In this document: piece after piece, positions 1-6,282 of the stretch
How the letters are laid out: each line of letters begins with the position of its first letter
How positions within the stretch are numbered: position 1 is the stretch's first letter
Virus record (IMG/VR): IMGVR_UViG_3300021962_000538
Coordinates: 1-26,825 of that record
Length of the DNA stretch: 26,825 nt
Direction: 5' to 3' (one strand)
Origin: a virus
Translations under genes and position numbers: made by a program
Notes under the pieces: generated by a model
What the model saw: the letters and a program-made list of their open reading frames with translations, nothing else
What the model was told of the DNA's origin: nothing
Database searches by the model: none

Positions 1-500
1 TGCAAGACCAGTTCGTTGTCTACACGTTTCGGTTTGAGGAGTGTGTCAATCCTGAAACCACACCAGGTTGCCCAGGGTATGTAGACCCTCTGCTTTATCA
101 AGCAAATACACCACAGATTGAAATCTATAACACACTGGAAGATGAGAGCGTAACTAACGCGCTGGACCCGACCAATCCTGACCTCTACGAGGAAGACAAA
201 GAAGAGGCTGCTAAAGAAGACGACGAAAAAGAAAAAGATAAAGATGACATGGAAAAGGCTCTTGCTGCTTCTCAGAATGCCATCACTTTAGCTAGCACCA
301 TATCGCAGGAAGCGCTGGTAAATGCTATGAATGCGACAGTAAACATGACCACCTATTATGCCGTTCGCATTGATGGTGGCGCTTATAAAGAGACACAAAA
401 ACTTGTGGACAGTCAACTCCCAGAGAACCGCAAAGGACTGCGGAATGGATTGGCTCAACAACTGCTACATGACCAGATGGTTGATGCTCAATACAAATAG
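1..500 (+). CDS. C-terminal part of a phage protein of unknown function (5' end outside window)
   Basis: The frame is open from base 3 to a TAG at 498-500, so the start lies upstream of the window. About 165 residues are visible. A first part with aromatic and proline residues and three visible cysteines-or-prolines-rich turns is followed by a strongly acidic/lysine run (roughly residues 60-83, mostly D, E and K). The last part, after the internal Met at 249, is alanine-, asparagine- and glutamine-rich and looks helical. I do not recognise the family. Position at the head of a run of tightly packed same-strand genes ending in lysis genes suggests a virion or late protein, which is inference. 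An internal ATG at 249 exists but nothing suggests it is the true start. Confidence 0.6.
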   Translation, partial: QDQFVVYTFRFEECVNPETTPGCPGYVDPLLYQANTPQIEIYNTLEDESVTNALDPTNPDLYEEDKEEAAKEDDEKEKDKDDMEKALAASQNAITLASTISQEALVNAMNATVNMTTYYAVRIDGGAYKETQKLVDSQLPENRKGLRNGLAQQLLHDQMVDAQYK

Positions 501-510
501 GAGATTTGTG

Positions 511-1005
511 ATGAGGATAACAACGATTGCTGCGCTTGCCCTGATTATACCAGTGGCAGCAATGGCGGAAACAACCATTGAAGGTAACATAGCGTCCAAG
601 TGCATAATTAACACTGATACCCAGGGCGTCTATGGAAACCCCACACCAGACAAGCTGAGTACAGCCACAACTGATGGCGGCGTGCTTCCTATTATTCGGT
701 ATGATGTGGCGATAGCTGACTACTACACCGCTAAGATAACGACGCCAACCAGCTTTTCTACCAGCCCAACGCTTTCAGATACCGTTGCTTGGTCTGGTTC
801 CACGTCTGTTTCAAACACCTCAGACGCTTCTATGTCTGGTTATGAAACCAATAAGGTAACATATGAGGCCACGACAGAATTTGACCTGACTGTGGCTGGC
901 ACGGTTTGGTTTGAGGTGAGTAGCACTGCGGAATATGGTTACAGCAAAGCATTCCCAGGCGGCACCTATCGAGCCATTGTGCAGGCGGAGTGCATAGCGA
1001 ATTGA
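511..1005 (+). CDS. Exported beta-rich protein with signal peptide, possibly pilin/spore-coat-U-like
   Basis: 164 residues. The start at ATG 511 (GTG 508 is adjacent) follows GGAG at 500-503 and gives a clear Sec signal peptide: MRIT, a hydrophobic core, then AMA|E cleavage near residue 19. The mature part is rich in T, S, V and G with alternating hydrophobic residues, as in a beta sandwich. One cysteine lies near the mature N-terminus (ASKC) and one near the C-terminus (QAEC), where a GTYR-hydrophobic strand resembles the last strand of secreted spore coat U or fimbrial subunits. That family link is my inference and is weak. The gene overlaps the next one by 16 bases. With its two neighbours it forms a block of three exported proteins ahead of the lysis genes. 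Confidence 0.75.
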   Translation: MRITTIAALALIIPVAAMAETTIEGNIASKCIINTDTQGVYGNPTPDKLSTATTDGGVLPIIRYDVAIADYYTAKITTPTSFSTSPTLSDTVAWSGSTSVSNTSDASMSGYETNKVTYEATTEFDLTVAGTVWFEVSSTAEYGYSKAFPGGTYRAIVQAECIAN

Positions 1006-1391
1006 GAACGCTGGCGCTTATGGTTGGATTGATTACAGCGGCTTCCTCGGTTGCCGCTCACGAACTCACGCCTACCTATCCAAAACTGATGCCATCGTAT
1101 GTGGACGGGTTGGTAAGCGCCAAGATGCGTATGTTTAACGCCAGACAAGATATTGATTACTATGAGATTGGTGTGTTTACGAAAGACATGGTGGCCATTC
1201 CGTTTGCCACAACCAATCAAATTATCAAAGTTCCACATGGCACCAGCTATGAATTTGAAATCTTCATAAGAAACAGAGACAGGCCAGCCGCCGTTTACAT
1301 TTGCACGATGTCAAAGTTGCGGTCAGACAAAGCACAGAATGCAATCATATCGTCAAAGGTTTGTTCCAAGTTTGATGGCGAGTTGCAATGA
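990..1391 (+). CDS. Exported protein, possibly Ig-like (pilus-chaperone N-domain-like)
   Basis: 133 residues starting with ATG at 990, inside the end of the previous gene. An N-terminal signal peptide runs to about residue 23 (hydrophobic LALMVGLITAASS, then VAA|H). The mature protein has alternating hydrophobic strands, a KMRMFNARQD strand and a late VYIC strand with a second cysteine near the end (SKVC). This pattern is compatible with an Ig-like beta sandwich such as the first domain of periplasmic pilus chaperones, but key chaperone residues cannot be confirmed by eye. The stop overlaps the next start in an ATGA arrangement (1388-1391), so translation is probably coupled. The role is unknown; it may sit in the periplasm late in infection. 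Confidence 0.75.
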   Translation: MHSELRTLALMVGLITAASSVAAHELTPTYPKLMPSYVDGLVSAKMRMFNARQDIDYYEIGVFTKDMVAIPFATTNQIIKVPHGTSYEFEIFIRNRDRPAAVYICTMSKLRSDKAQNAIISSKVCSKFDGELQ

Positions 1392-1807
1392 AACGATGGG
1401 GAGTGCTGTTGATGCTTGTTGCTTGTCCCGCATACGCTGACTCTTCATCTCTAGCGTTGCAGCTTCCAAGCTCGCAGGGAACCTATGCCCAGGATGCTTT
1501 CCGAGCTGGTGACAAAGATTGCAAGAACGCGATAGGCGGCAGCGTTAATTTTGAGTTCGGTGTCCTGGGTGCGCTCAACAATGTTGGCGGGTCTTACGAT
1601 TATCAAAGTCAAGCCTTCAAGGACCAATCAAAAGACGTTGGTGTCTTTGCACGCATGGTCATACCGCTTAACGCACCGCGAGAACGCATCAACTGCAATA
1701 CGCTTTATCAGCTAGAGTTGCAGCAACGACGCCTAGAAATTCAAAAGCTACAGACCGAGCTGCAACAGCTCAAAGCAATGACAAAAAACACGAAGTTTGA
1801 GAACTGA
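1388..1807 (+). CDS. Exported protein with C-terminal coiled coil, unknown function
   Basis: 139 residues; the ATG at 1388 overlaps the previous stop (ATGA). The signal peptide is MKRWGVLLMLVACPAYA with cleavage after AYA at about residue 17. The middle contains two cysteines (DKDC, INC) and a glycine-rich stretch (GGSVNFEFGVLG) that reads like beta strands. The last 35 residues are a Q/L/E-rich amphipathic helix with heptad-like leucines, a likely coiled coil for oligomerisation. It is the third consecutive exported product in this block, with about 1 base before the next gene. I cannot name the family. An envelope or periplasmic role during late infection is inferred only from the signal peptide and location. 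Confidence 0.75.
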   Translation: MKRWGVLLMLVACPAYADSSSLALQLPSSQGTYAQDAFRAGDKDCKNAIGGSVNFEFGVLGALNNVGGSYDYQSQAFKDQSKDVGVFARMVIPLNAPRERINCNTLYQLELQQRRLEIQKLQTELQQLKAMTKNTKFEN

Positions 1808-1808
1808 C

Positions 1809-2300
1809 ATGAGCGACCTTGGAGATGAGATTGAGAAGATCGAAGCCCTCTCTGACAAGAAAATGTCACTCGGCGGGTTTCGTTTTACTCCTGCTCAGTT
1901 GGGCGTCGCTTTTGCTGCCATTAGTTCTCTCGTTGGCGCTCTTTATGCGGGCTTTGTCATGTACCAAAAGATTGAGGAAGTGGCGGGGTTAGACCTTGGT
2001 GCATACGAGCAGAAGATGGAGGTTATGGATGCAAAGGTTCAGGAGTCGTTGGACTACGCCAGGGACATCAAGAACGGTTTGCGGGATGACATTCTGCGGA
2101 TAGAGAAACAAGCAGACCGTGTAGAAGACATGGTGCGAAACACTGAGGAAAAAGTAAGGGTAATGATTGATGACGCGGAAGGGCGTTTTGAGGTAAAACG
2201 TGAGCAGCTTCGCACATCGCAGACGGCTGACATGAAAGAACTTGAGAACAGGCTAAACGCAAAACTACAGCGGGCATTAGACAACCCACTGGCTAAGTAG
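1809..2300 (+). CDS. Membrane-anchored coiled-coil protein
   Basis: 163 residues from ATG 1809; an in-frame TTG at 1797 would add four residues but the ATG sits directly after the previous stop. An acidic N-terminus precedes one strong transmembrane segment (about residues 33-55, VAFAAISSLVGALYAGFVMY). A long E/K/R/D-rich helical region follows to the end, with heptad-like spacing of L, I, M and V. The topology is one membrane anchor plus a long soluble coiled coil. It lies between exported proteins and a lipoprotein gene upstream of spanins, so an envelope role is plausible, but no specific function can be read. Confidence 0.75.
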   Translation: MSDLGDEIEKIEALSDKKMSLGGFRFTPAQLGVAFAAISSLVGALYAGFVMYQKIEEVAGLDLGAYEQKMEVMDAKVQESLDYARDIKNGLRDDILRIEKQADRVEDMVRNTEEKVRVMIDDAEGRFEVKREQLRTSQTADMKELENRLNAKLQRALDNPLAK

Positions 2301-2311
2301 GAGTGCAGATA

Positions 2312-2677
2312 GTGAGAATTATTTTAGCAGGCATGACCGCGCTGTTATTGTCAGGCTGTTATCTGACACTGCCATCGTTTTATGATGACAATGAATCTTT
2401 GCTTGCTGTTGATGTGAGAATGTCCGTTGCCAACCTTGATTGTGCTGGTGAGGTAAAGCCTCAGGTTGTTTCTGTTGATCGATCAATTCAACGTCTAGCT
2501 CTCTATTCAGAATCAAAAGGCTCTACCGATGTTGGCGAGATGATTGGCCTAATGCGTAAAACAACTGAAGGCATGTTGCAAAAGGACATCATATCTCCAG
2601 CGTTTTGCGGCATAAAAAAGAAGGTTCTGGAGAAACAATCGGATGACGTGGCAAACGCAATCATGGGGAGATATTGA
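2312..2677 (+). CDS. Small lipoprotein, unknown function
   Basis: 121 residues from GTG 2312, chosen because AGGAG at 2299-2303 is about 8 bases upstream; an in-frame GTG at 2303 lies inside that ribosome site. The N-terminus is a lipoprotein signal peptide, a hydrophobic run ending in the lipobox LLSGC with the lipidated Cys at about residue 15. The mature part is mixed helical, with cysteines at NLDC and AFC, and a conserved-looking helix near the end. It is followed without a gap by the next gene (TGATG at 2675-2679). Lipoproteins upstream of phage lysis genes can act in superinfection immunity or envelope attachment; here neither is shown. Confidence 0.75.
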   Translation: MRIILAGMTALLLSGCYLTLPSFYDDNESLLAVDVRMSVANLDCAGEVKPQVVSVDRSIQRLALYSESKGSTDVGEMIGLMRKTTEGMLQKDIISPAFCGIKKKVLEKQSDDVANAIMGRY

Positions 2678-2874
2678 TGGCGAGTTTAGAAAAGATTGAG
2701 GCGCTTGTAGCTGAGTCCAAGGCGCTATTCGATAACGGCGAAATCACACAAGAAGAATTTGCAGAAATCCTGGAGGACATCAAACGAACTGAGGCTGTAG
2801 AAGAAATGTCAGACGACGTAGTTCTCAAAGCCCAAATCATCACTGTTTTAAGCATTGCAACTTACCTAGCATAG
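2677..2874 (+). CDS. SHOCT-like small helical protein
   Basis: 65 residues; ATG 2677 shares its A with the preceding TGA. The first half (LEKIEALVAESKALFDNGEI, then TQEEFAEIL) resembles the short C-terminal SHOCT helix pair, in which a leucine-rich helix, a D/N-G-x-I turn and a T-x-E-E-F helix alternate. The tail (VLKAQIITVLSIATYLA) is hydrophobic and could associate with the membrane. SHOCT motifs are found in many membrane-linked and oligomeric proteins with no single function. Ribosome site GGGGAG at 2665-2670 supports the start. It precedes an EF-hand membrane protein. Confidence 0.65.
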   Translation: MASLEKIEALVAESKALFDNGEITQEEFAEILEDIKRTEAVEEMSDDVVLKAQIITVLSIATYLA

Positions 2875-2884
2875 AGGAGCCACC

Positions 2885-3223
2885 ATGTCTGAGATACTCG
2901 ACAAATATGATGAGAACGGTAATGGGAAGATTGACCCGCACGAACTAGCTCTCATTGAGCTTGAAGACCGTAGGCGCCGAATGGAAGACGATGACGCGCA
3001 ACGCGATCAACAGCGGAAGATGATTTGGTACGTGCTGTTCGGCATGTTGGGCTATCCATTGTTCGTCTTGGGTGCATCCATTGCTGGGGTAGATAAAGCT
3101 GCTGACCTTATTGCTTCAATGGCTACAATCTATTTTCCATCAACCAGCTTATTGGTTGGCGTATTCTTTGGTGCTGAAGCAATGAAAAAGAATGCCAGCG
3201 CCACTGCGGAAAAGAAGGCTTAA
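2885..3223 (+). CDS. EF-hand membrane protein of marine-phage type
   Basis: 112 residues, with GAGG at 2874-2877 upstream of ATG 2885. Residues 9-20 form a textbook EF-hand calcium loop, with D9, N11, N13, G14, I16, D17 and the closing E20. A charged linker (RRRRMEDDDAQRDQQRK) leads to two hydrophobic segments, about residues 46-68 and 76-96, that look transmembrane. The tail is short and basic. The shape is a cytoplasmic calcium-binding hand attached to a two-helix membrane anchor. Similar proteins occur near lysis genes in marine phages as I recall them. Its place three bases before the spanin pair makes a holin or lysis-timing function possible but unproven. Confidence 0.75.
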   Translation: MSEILDKYDENGNGKIDPHELALIELEDRRRRMEDDDAQRDQQRKMIWYVLFGMLGYPLFVLGASIAGVDKAADLIASMATIYFPSTSLLVGVFFGAEAMKKNASATAEKKA

Positions 3224-3225
3224 AA

Positions 3226-3675
3226 GTGTTTGGCTTTGGCGCAATCGTGCCGATGGTGCTTGTGCTGACGACGCTTGGTGGAGGTGTTTATTTTTATTAC
3301 ACGTCCACCCAAGCAACGATCCAGCAATTGCGTGAAAACAATTACGCCCTTGAGGCGGCTAATAAGACCAATCAGGAAACGATAAGCCAAATGGAGCAAG
3401 CGGCAGAGCTTTCCAAGAAGTTGAATAAAGAGTTATCGGATAAATACAATCAGTCTGAGTCGCGGGTGAACTCATTGCGGGATAAGTTGATCGACCATGA
3501 CCTCACTAATCTTTCGATGAAGAAACCAGGTTTAATCGAAAAGAAGATAAACAATGGAACGAAAAAGGCTTTTGAGTATCTTGAGCGTGTCACTGCTATT
3601 GACGGGGTGCAGCCTGTGGTCGAAACCCGAGCCGATAGTAGTGACGGAAACCAAGATAAAACCAATCCTAATTGA
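3226..3675 (+). CDS. Rz-like inner-membrane spanin
   Basis: 149 residues from GTG 3226, three bases after the previous stop. An N-terminal signal anchor (about residues 5-26) precedes a long helical periplasmic domain (residues 28-95) with coiled-coil heptads rich in Q, N, K and L. This is the standard build of an i-spanin, which joins the inner membrane to its outer-membrane lipoprotein partner and fuses the two membranes after the endolysin has acted. The gene for a lipoprotein begins inside it in another frame at 3554, as in Rz/Rz1 pairs. The assignment rests on topology and gene architecture rather than sequence identity. Confidence 0.75.
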   Translation: MFGFGAIVPMVLVLTTLGGGVYFYYTSTQATIQQLRENNYALEAANKTNQETISQMEQAAELSKKLNKELSDKYNQSESRVNSLRDKLIDHDLTNLSMKKPGLIEKKINNGTKKAFEYLERVTAIDGVQPVVETRADSSDGNQDKTNPN

Positions 3676-3943
3676 GATTAAGGACCGTCCTCGTCCACTT
3701 TCAATGAAGGGTGTTTCTTGGTTTGTAGTGACTGAAGAAAACCTTGAAGAGTTCAAAGCTCGCTTTGTTAAGGAAACGGGTGGTCAACTTGTGTTTTACG
3801 CAATAGCGGTTGGCGACTATGAACGAATGGCGATAAACCTGGCAGACATCACGCGCTACATAGAACAGCAAAAGCAGCTCCTTGTTTATTATGAGACTTC
3901 AATCGAAGCACAAACCAAAAAGCCAGAAGAGGTGACAAAGTGA
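3554..3943 (+). CDS. Rz1-like outer-membrane lipoprotein (o-spanin), unusually long
   Basis: 129 residues from ATG 3554, with its first 122 bases nested in the +1-shifted frame of the Rz-like gene. The signal peptide ends in the lipobox LLTGC, so Cys at about residue 19 would be lipidated. A short proline-containing stretch (SKPEPIV, DRPRP) follows, reminiscent of proline-rich Rz1. Then comes a folded-looking domain with a W-F-V strand and a C-terminal Q-rich helix. Classic Rz1 proteins have about 40-60 mature residues; this one has about 110, so it is an extended form or an Rz1 fused to another domain. The stop overlaps the GTG of the next small gene. Confidence 0.75.
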   Translation: MERKRLLSILSVSLLLTGCSLWSKPEPIVVTETKIKPILIEIKDRPRPLSMKGVSWFVVTEENLEEFKARFVKETGGQLVFYAIAVGDYERMAINLADITRYIEQQKQLLVYYETSIEAQTKKPEEVTK

Positions 3944-4086
3944 AAAAGTCTAAAGTGAATGCTGTTGAAGCCTGGAAGCCTTTAAGACATAAACACGCGA
4001 CCAGCATTGGTCATGGGACGCATTCAAGACCAAAGAACAAGCATGATAGAAAATCGTGGAAGCGCTACAGAGGTCAAGGCAAATGA
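3940..4086 (+). CDS. 48-residue basic peptide in the lysis cassette
   Basis: GTG 3940 overlaps the previous TGA (GTGA), and the gene ends at TGA 4084-4086, which overlaps the endolysin start (ATGA). The product is very basic, with many K, R and H, and closes on the motif WKRYRGQGK. Tight coupling on both sides and a length precisely filling the gap between the spanin and the lysin argue that it is real. I recall closely similar KSW-K-x-YRGQG endings in other phages, but can name no function. The charge would fit nucleic-acid or phospholipid binding. It is too short for most gene callers to report. Confidence 0.7.
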   Translation: MKKSKVNAVEAWKPLRHKHATSIGHGTHSRPKNKHDRKSWKRYRGQGK

Positions 4087-4694
4087 GCGAAGCACTAAGA
4101 AGACTTCAAGAGAAGATTGGCGTCACCGCCGATGGTGGCTTTGGGCCAAACACCGCAAGGGCTATCGCAAAGCACTATGACTTTTCTGTTTTGCGTGGCG
4201 CTCATCTTCTAGGTCAGGCAGCTCATGAAAGCGGTTCATTTTATTTCACTGAAGAGAACTTGAACTACAGCGCTGAAAGCATCGTGAAGGTGTGGCCTTC
4301 CAGGTTTGCAGATTTAGAAAGCGCTGAACCGTTCGCCAGAAACCCAAAGGGCTTGGCTGATGCTGTCTATGGGGACCGCATGGGCAATGATGGTGAAGGC
4401 TGGCTCTGGCGTGGCAGGGGTTTCCTACAGCTTACTGGTCGCAACAACTATGAAACATTCGCAGAAGATATGAATCTTCCAGAGGTTATGGATAATCCTG
4501 ATTGCGTCTGCACTGAGTATGCGATGGAAACCGCCATCTGGTTCTTTGAAAAAAATGGACTGTTTGAGATAGCTGACCTTGGCATCCTAGAGGACGTGAT
4601 TGAAAGAATCACAAAGCGGGTGAATGGCGGAACCCACGGTCTTGATGATAGAATAAAGAAGACCCAACAAATATACGGGTGGCTAAGTGGGTAA
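4083..4694 (+). CDS. GH19 (chitinase-like) endolysin
   Basis: 203 residues from ATG 4083, overlapping the previous stop, with AAGG about 7 bases upstream; a longer frame from 4056 would run through the preceding gene. The N-terminal ~20 residues (LQEKIGVTADGGFGPNTA) match a short peptidoglycan-binding-type motif. The rest is a glycoside hydrolase family 19 lysozyme-like fold: LLGQAAHESGSF with the likely catalytic Glu49, EENLNYSAE with Glu58, RGRGFLQLTGRNNY, and a C-terminal FITKRVNGG-like region (ITKRVNGGTHGL). It would cut the glycan strands of host peptidoglycan at lysis. No signal peptide is seen, so release needs a holin. It is preceded by spanins. Confidence 0.9.
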   Translation: MSEALRRLQEKIGVTADGGFGPNTARAIAKHYDFSVLRGAHLLGQAAHESGSFYFTEENLNYSAESIVKVWPSRFADLESAEPFARNPKGLADAVYGDRMGNDGEGWLWRGRGFLQLTGRNNYETFAEDMNLPEVMDNPDCVCTEYAMETAIWFFEKNGLFEIADLGILEDVIERITKRVNGGTHGLDDRIKKTQQIYGWLSG

Positions 4695-4932
4695 GCTCTC
4701 AAATACTCAAAACACCAGACTGGGTGGCCTCATAGCCGTTTTAAGCGGTCGCGAGCCCTATGAACACATTCTGACGGGTCTTTTAGCGTCAGAGTTCGTT
4801 GTGGCCACTGACGGGGCTTATACGCTTACGGAAAAGGGTATGCGTGAAAAAGATAGGCTAGCCACCCTAGCTGGTCTTATGGTGGAAAAGGATTATGCGG
4901 CTCCTCTTCCTCGCAAGGCTCAAGAACCCTGA
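4687..4932 (+). CDS. Small protein, winged-helix-like, at end of lysis operon
   Basis: 81 residues from GTG 4687, overlapping the endolysin end by 8 bases. A segment ILTGLLASEFVVATDGAYTLTEKGMREKDRL looks like a helix, a beta-hairpin wing and the TxxG of winged helix proteins, where the phrase 'YTLTEKG' is common. A DNA- or protein-binding role is therefore possible. Its last 56 bases overlap the converging - strand zinc-ribbon gene that ends at 4877, so the two transcripts would be antisense there. No terminator is visible at the convergence. Confidence 0.6.
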   Translation: MGKLSNTQNTRLGGLIAVLSGREPYEHILTGLLASEFVVATDGAYTLTEKGMREKDRLATLAGLMVEKDYAAPLPRKAQEP

Positions 4933-5059
4933 GCGGTTCTCCGCATAACGCACAAACCCATTGGCTCTCTGAGTGCATGACTGGGATTGTGTCAGCAAAG
5001 CATTTGGCGGGGTCAACCATCTCATCGCACCAGACGCACTTTTTCAAATCTGTGTTCAT
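4877..5059 (-). CDS. Small double-CxxC zinc-ribbon protein
   Basis: 60 residues. ATG at 5059 (complement) overlaps the stop of the upstream hydrolase gene and has GGTGGG a few bases before it; a longer reading from 5122 would overlap that gene. Two CxxC pairs (CVWC and CALC) about 25 residues apart form a probable zinc ribbon. The tail is rich in E and P. Function unknown: such mini-ribbons occur in phage host-takeover proteins and nucleic-acid binders. It converges on and overlaps the + strand gene ending at 4932. Confidence 0.6.
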   Translation of the reverse strand: MNTDLKKCVWCDEMVDPAKCFADTIPVMHSESQWVCALCGEPLRVLEPCEEEEPHNPFPP

Positions 5060-5478
5060 CGTTCCCACCTGTAGAAGACGTGGTTGTTGATGGTCACTGT
5101 TTTGGTTTTGCTCGCTGCCCACGATGGTAGCACATAAGTCGCGTGATAGTGAGTTGCTCCCTCAGACAGGTCTGGCATACTGCCATCCATCACCGCTCTT
5201 GCGATTGTGACTGAATCCTCAAAAACTTCTTGGTTTGCTGCAACATCTGATTTTCCATCACAGTAAAAACTGAACTGGCACTTGTTCTTGACTGGGTAGT
5301 CCTGTTTCCAAGAGTACGTTGGACCTTGGGTGACCACATCGCAGACCGTATCTGGAAATCTGGTGTCGTCTACTCTATTCATAATTGTGTGCGCTACAGC
5401 AATTTTCCCAGCGAGGGGTTCGCCACGGGCTTCGAAGTAGATGGCGGTTGCCATGCATATTAGGCTGCTTATCAGCAT
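5056..5478 (-). CDS. SleB-like cell wall hydrolase
   Basis: 140 residues. The N-terminal CMATAIYFEARGEP followed by KIAVAHTIMNRV is the hallmark of the SleB/CwlJ (Hydrolase_2) family, with the catalytic Glu in the FEARGE motif. Downstream the family signatures FPDTVCDVV, CQFSFYCDG, ATHYHA and HVFYRW are all present, so the domain is complete. These enzymes are peptidoglycan lytic transglycosylases. A short hydrophobic N-terminus (MLISSLICMA) is too short to be a confident signal peptide. It is a second peptidoglycan hydrolase, on the opposite strand from the GH19 lysin, in what looks like the early/middle - strand operon. Confidence 0.85.
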   Translation of the reverse strand: MLISSLICMATAIYFEARGEPLAGKIAVAHTIMNRVDDTRFPDTVCDVVTQGPTYSWKQDYPVKNKCQFSFYCDGKSDVAANQEVFEDSVTIARAVMDGSMPDLSEGATHYHATYVLPSWAASKTKTVTINNHVFYRWER

Positions 5479-5481
5479 TGC

Positions 5482-5682
5482 TCATTTCCCAAATGGCGGG
5501 ACAAAAATCTTTAAGAACTCCAGCGGGTACATGCAGGAGTTATTCGCCGTCCAATATTCTCGGTCCCAAGATTCGCAACCAAGCAGGAAGTTGATGATGA
5601 TGTAGAGAATAAAAAGACCCGTTCCAAGCAGAGCGGAGCCCTGTAGCAGTAGAGACGGTAGGTAATAGCGGAGTTTGGTCAT
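5482..5682 (-). CDS. Small membrane protein
   Basis: 66 residues from ATG 5682, with AAGGA about 7 bases upstream. A strong transmembrane segment occupies about residues 15-36 (LLGTGLFILYIIINFLLGC). The C-terminal part holds two cysteines (LLGC and NNSC) and an amphipathic hydrophobic end. It sits three bases upstream of the SleB-like hydrolase on the same transcript. That pairing suggests it could help the hydrolase reach the periplasm, or act as a small holin or antiholin; nothing in the sequence proves this. Confidence 0.65.
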   Translation of the reverse strand: MTKLRYYLPSLLLQGSALLGTGLFILYIIINFLLGCESWDREYWTANNSCMYPLEFLKIFVPPFGK

Positions 5683-5891
5683 TTTCTTTCCTTCGTGTTT
5701 TGGTTAGCGAGCATTTCCATTAAGAGACTTAGCCGTGGTGAAATCTCACGCTTGCCAGATTCAAAGAGGCTGACTGAGGCTCTGTTCTCATAGCCTAGCA
5801 TGGCAGCCATCTTATGCTGAGACAGGCCAAGACTTTCTCTAACTTGCCTAAACCTGCCAGCGGTCATTTTTTGTTGCTTGTTACCTTGCAT
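5679..5891 (-). CDS. XRE-family helix-turn-helix regulator
   Basis: 70 residues from ATG 5891, which overlaps the previous gene by 11 bases and has GGGGA upstream. Residues 12-60 form a Cro/C1-type HTH: FRQVRESLGLSQHKMAAMLG then a recognition helix ENRASVSLFESGKREISP, with the usual S-x-x-E-x-G-x-R ending. It would bind an operator DNA in a phage promoter. No partner repressor lies next to it, and it is co-oriented with, not divergent from, its neighbours, so it is more likely an accessory or late-delaying regulator than half of a lysogeny switch. It could act on the repeated promoters found upstream. Confidence 0.8.
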   Translation of the reverse strand: MQGNKQQKMTAGRFRQVRESLGLSQHKMAAMLGYENRASVSLFESGKREISPRLSLLMEMLANQNTKERK

Positions 5892-6210
5892 AGTGCTTCC
5901 CCTCTATCAGAGTGTCTAAAACTTCAATCAACTGGTCGAAATAAACGTCATCAAACGAACCGCAGATTTTAATTTCACCCTTGCGAATTTTTATTGTTTC
6001 TACGGTGTAGGTGTCGTTCCAACAAAGGCTAATCCGAACTATACCTTTGTGCTTGTAGCCATTAACGCGGAACTCTAAAGCCGCGCGGCGCGTTTCTGTT
6101 TCGCCGTGTGCCAGAAACTTCTGAGCTCCATATGACATCAGAGCCATAGGTGACTGAGCTACAATCTGATTCTTTATTTCTTGAGCATAAATCATGTGTT
6201 CACTGGTCAT
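5881..6210 (-). CDS. Hypothetical protein expressed from promoter P1
   Basis: 109 residues. I chose ATG 6210 because the promoter -10 box lies at 6242-6247, so the longer reading from 6282 would start upstream of the transcript; CCACGGAG lies 8-9 bases before this ATG. The protein begins with MTSEHMIYAQEIKNQIV and contains a YGAQKFLAHGETETRRAALEFRV stretch, then beta-like strands and a helical end. I do not recognise the family. It is the first gene of the unit leading to the HTH regulator, the membrane protein and the SleB-like hydrolase. Confidence 0.65.
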   Translation of the reverse strand: MTSEHMIYAQEIKNQIVAQSPMALMSYGAQKFLAHGETETRRAALEFRVNGYKHKGIVRISLCWNDTYTVETIKIRKGEIKICGSFDDVYFDQLIEVLDTLIEGKHYAR

Positions 6211-6241
6211 TGGTCTTACTCCGTGGTGTTTCAATAAAAAG

Positions 6242-6270
6242 AAGATAGGGTTATTGTTTGCGTTTGTCAA
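6242..6270 (-). promoter_or_regulatory. Promoter P1 of the repeated TTGACA...CAAACA...TATCTT cassette
   Basis: Read on the - strand: TTGACA (6270-6265), 17-base spacer containing CGCAAACA, then TATCTT (6247-6242). The leader to the 6210 start ends in ACACCACGGAG. Close copies lie at 6941-6969, 7383-7411 and 8069-8097. A strong sigma70-type promoter. Confidence 0.8.
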
Positions 6271-6282
6271 CAATAAAAACAA

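Noticed and set aside
4056-4082. An earlier start for the endolysin
   Set aside because: It would run through the 48-residue gene; ATG 4083 has a ribosome site and the ATGA overlap.
5679-5891. Lysogeny repressor for the HTH protein
   Set aside because: There is no divergent partner, no C-terminal oligomer or protease domain, and no integrase; a plain regulator is the safer call.
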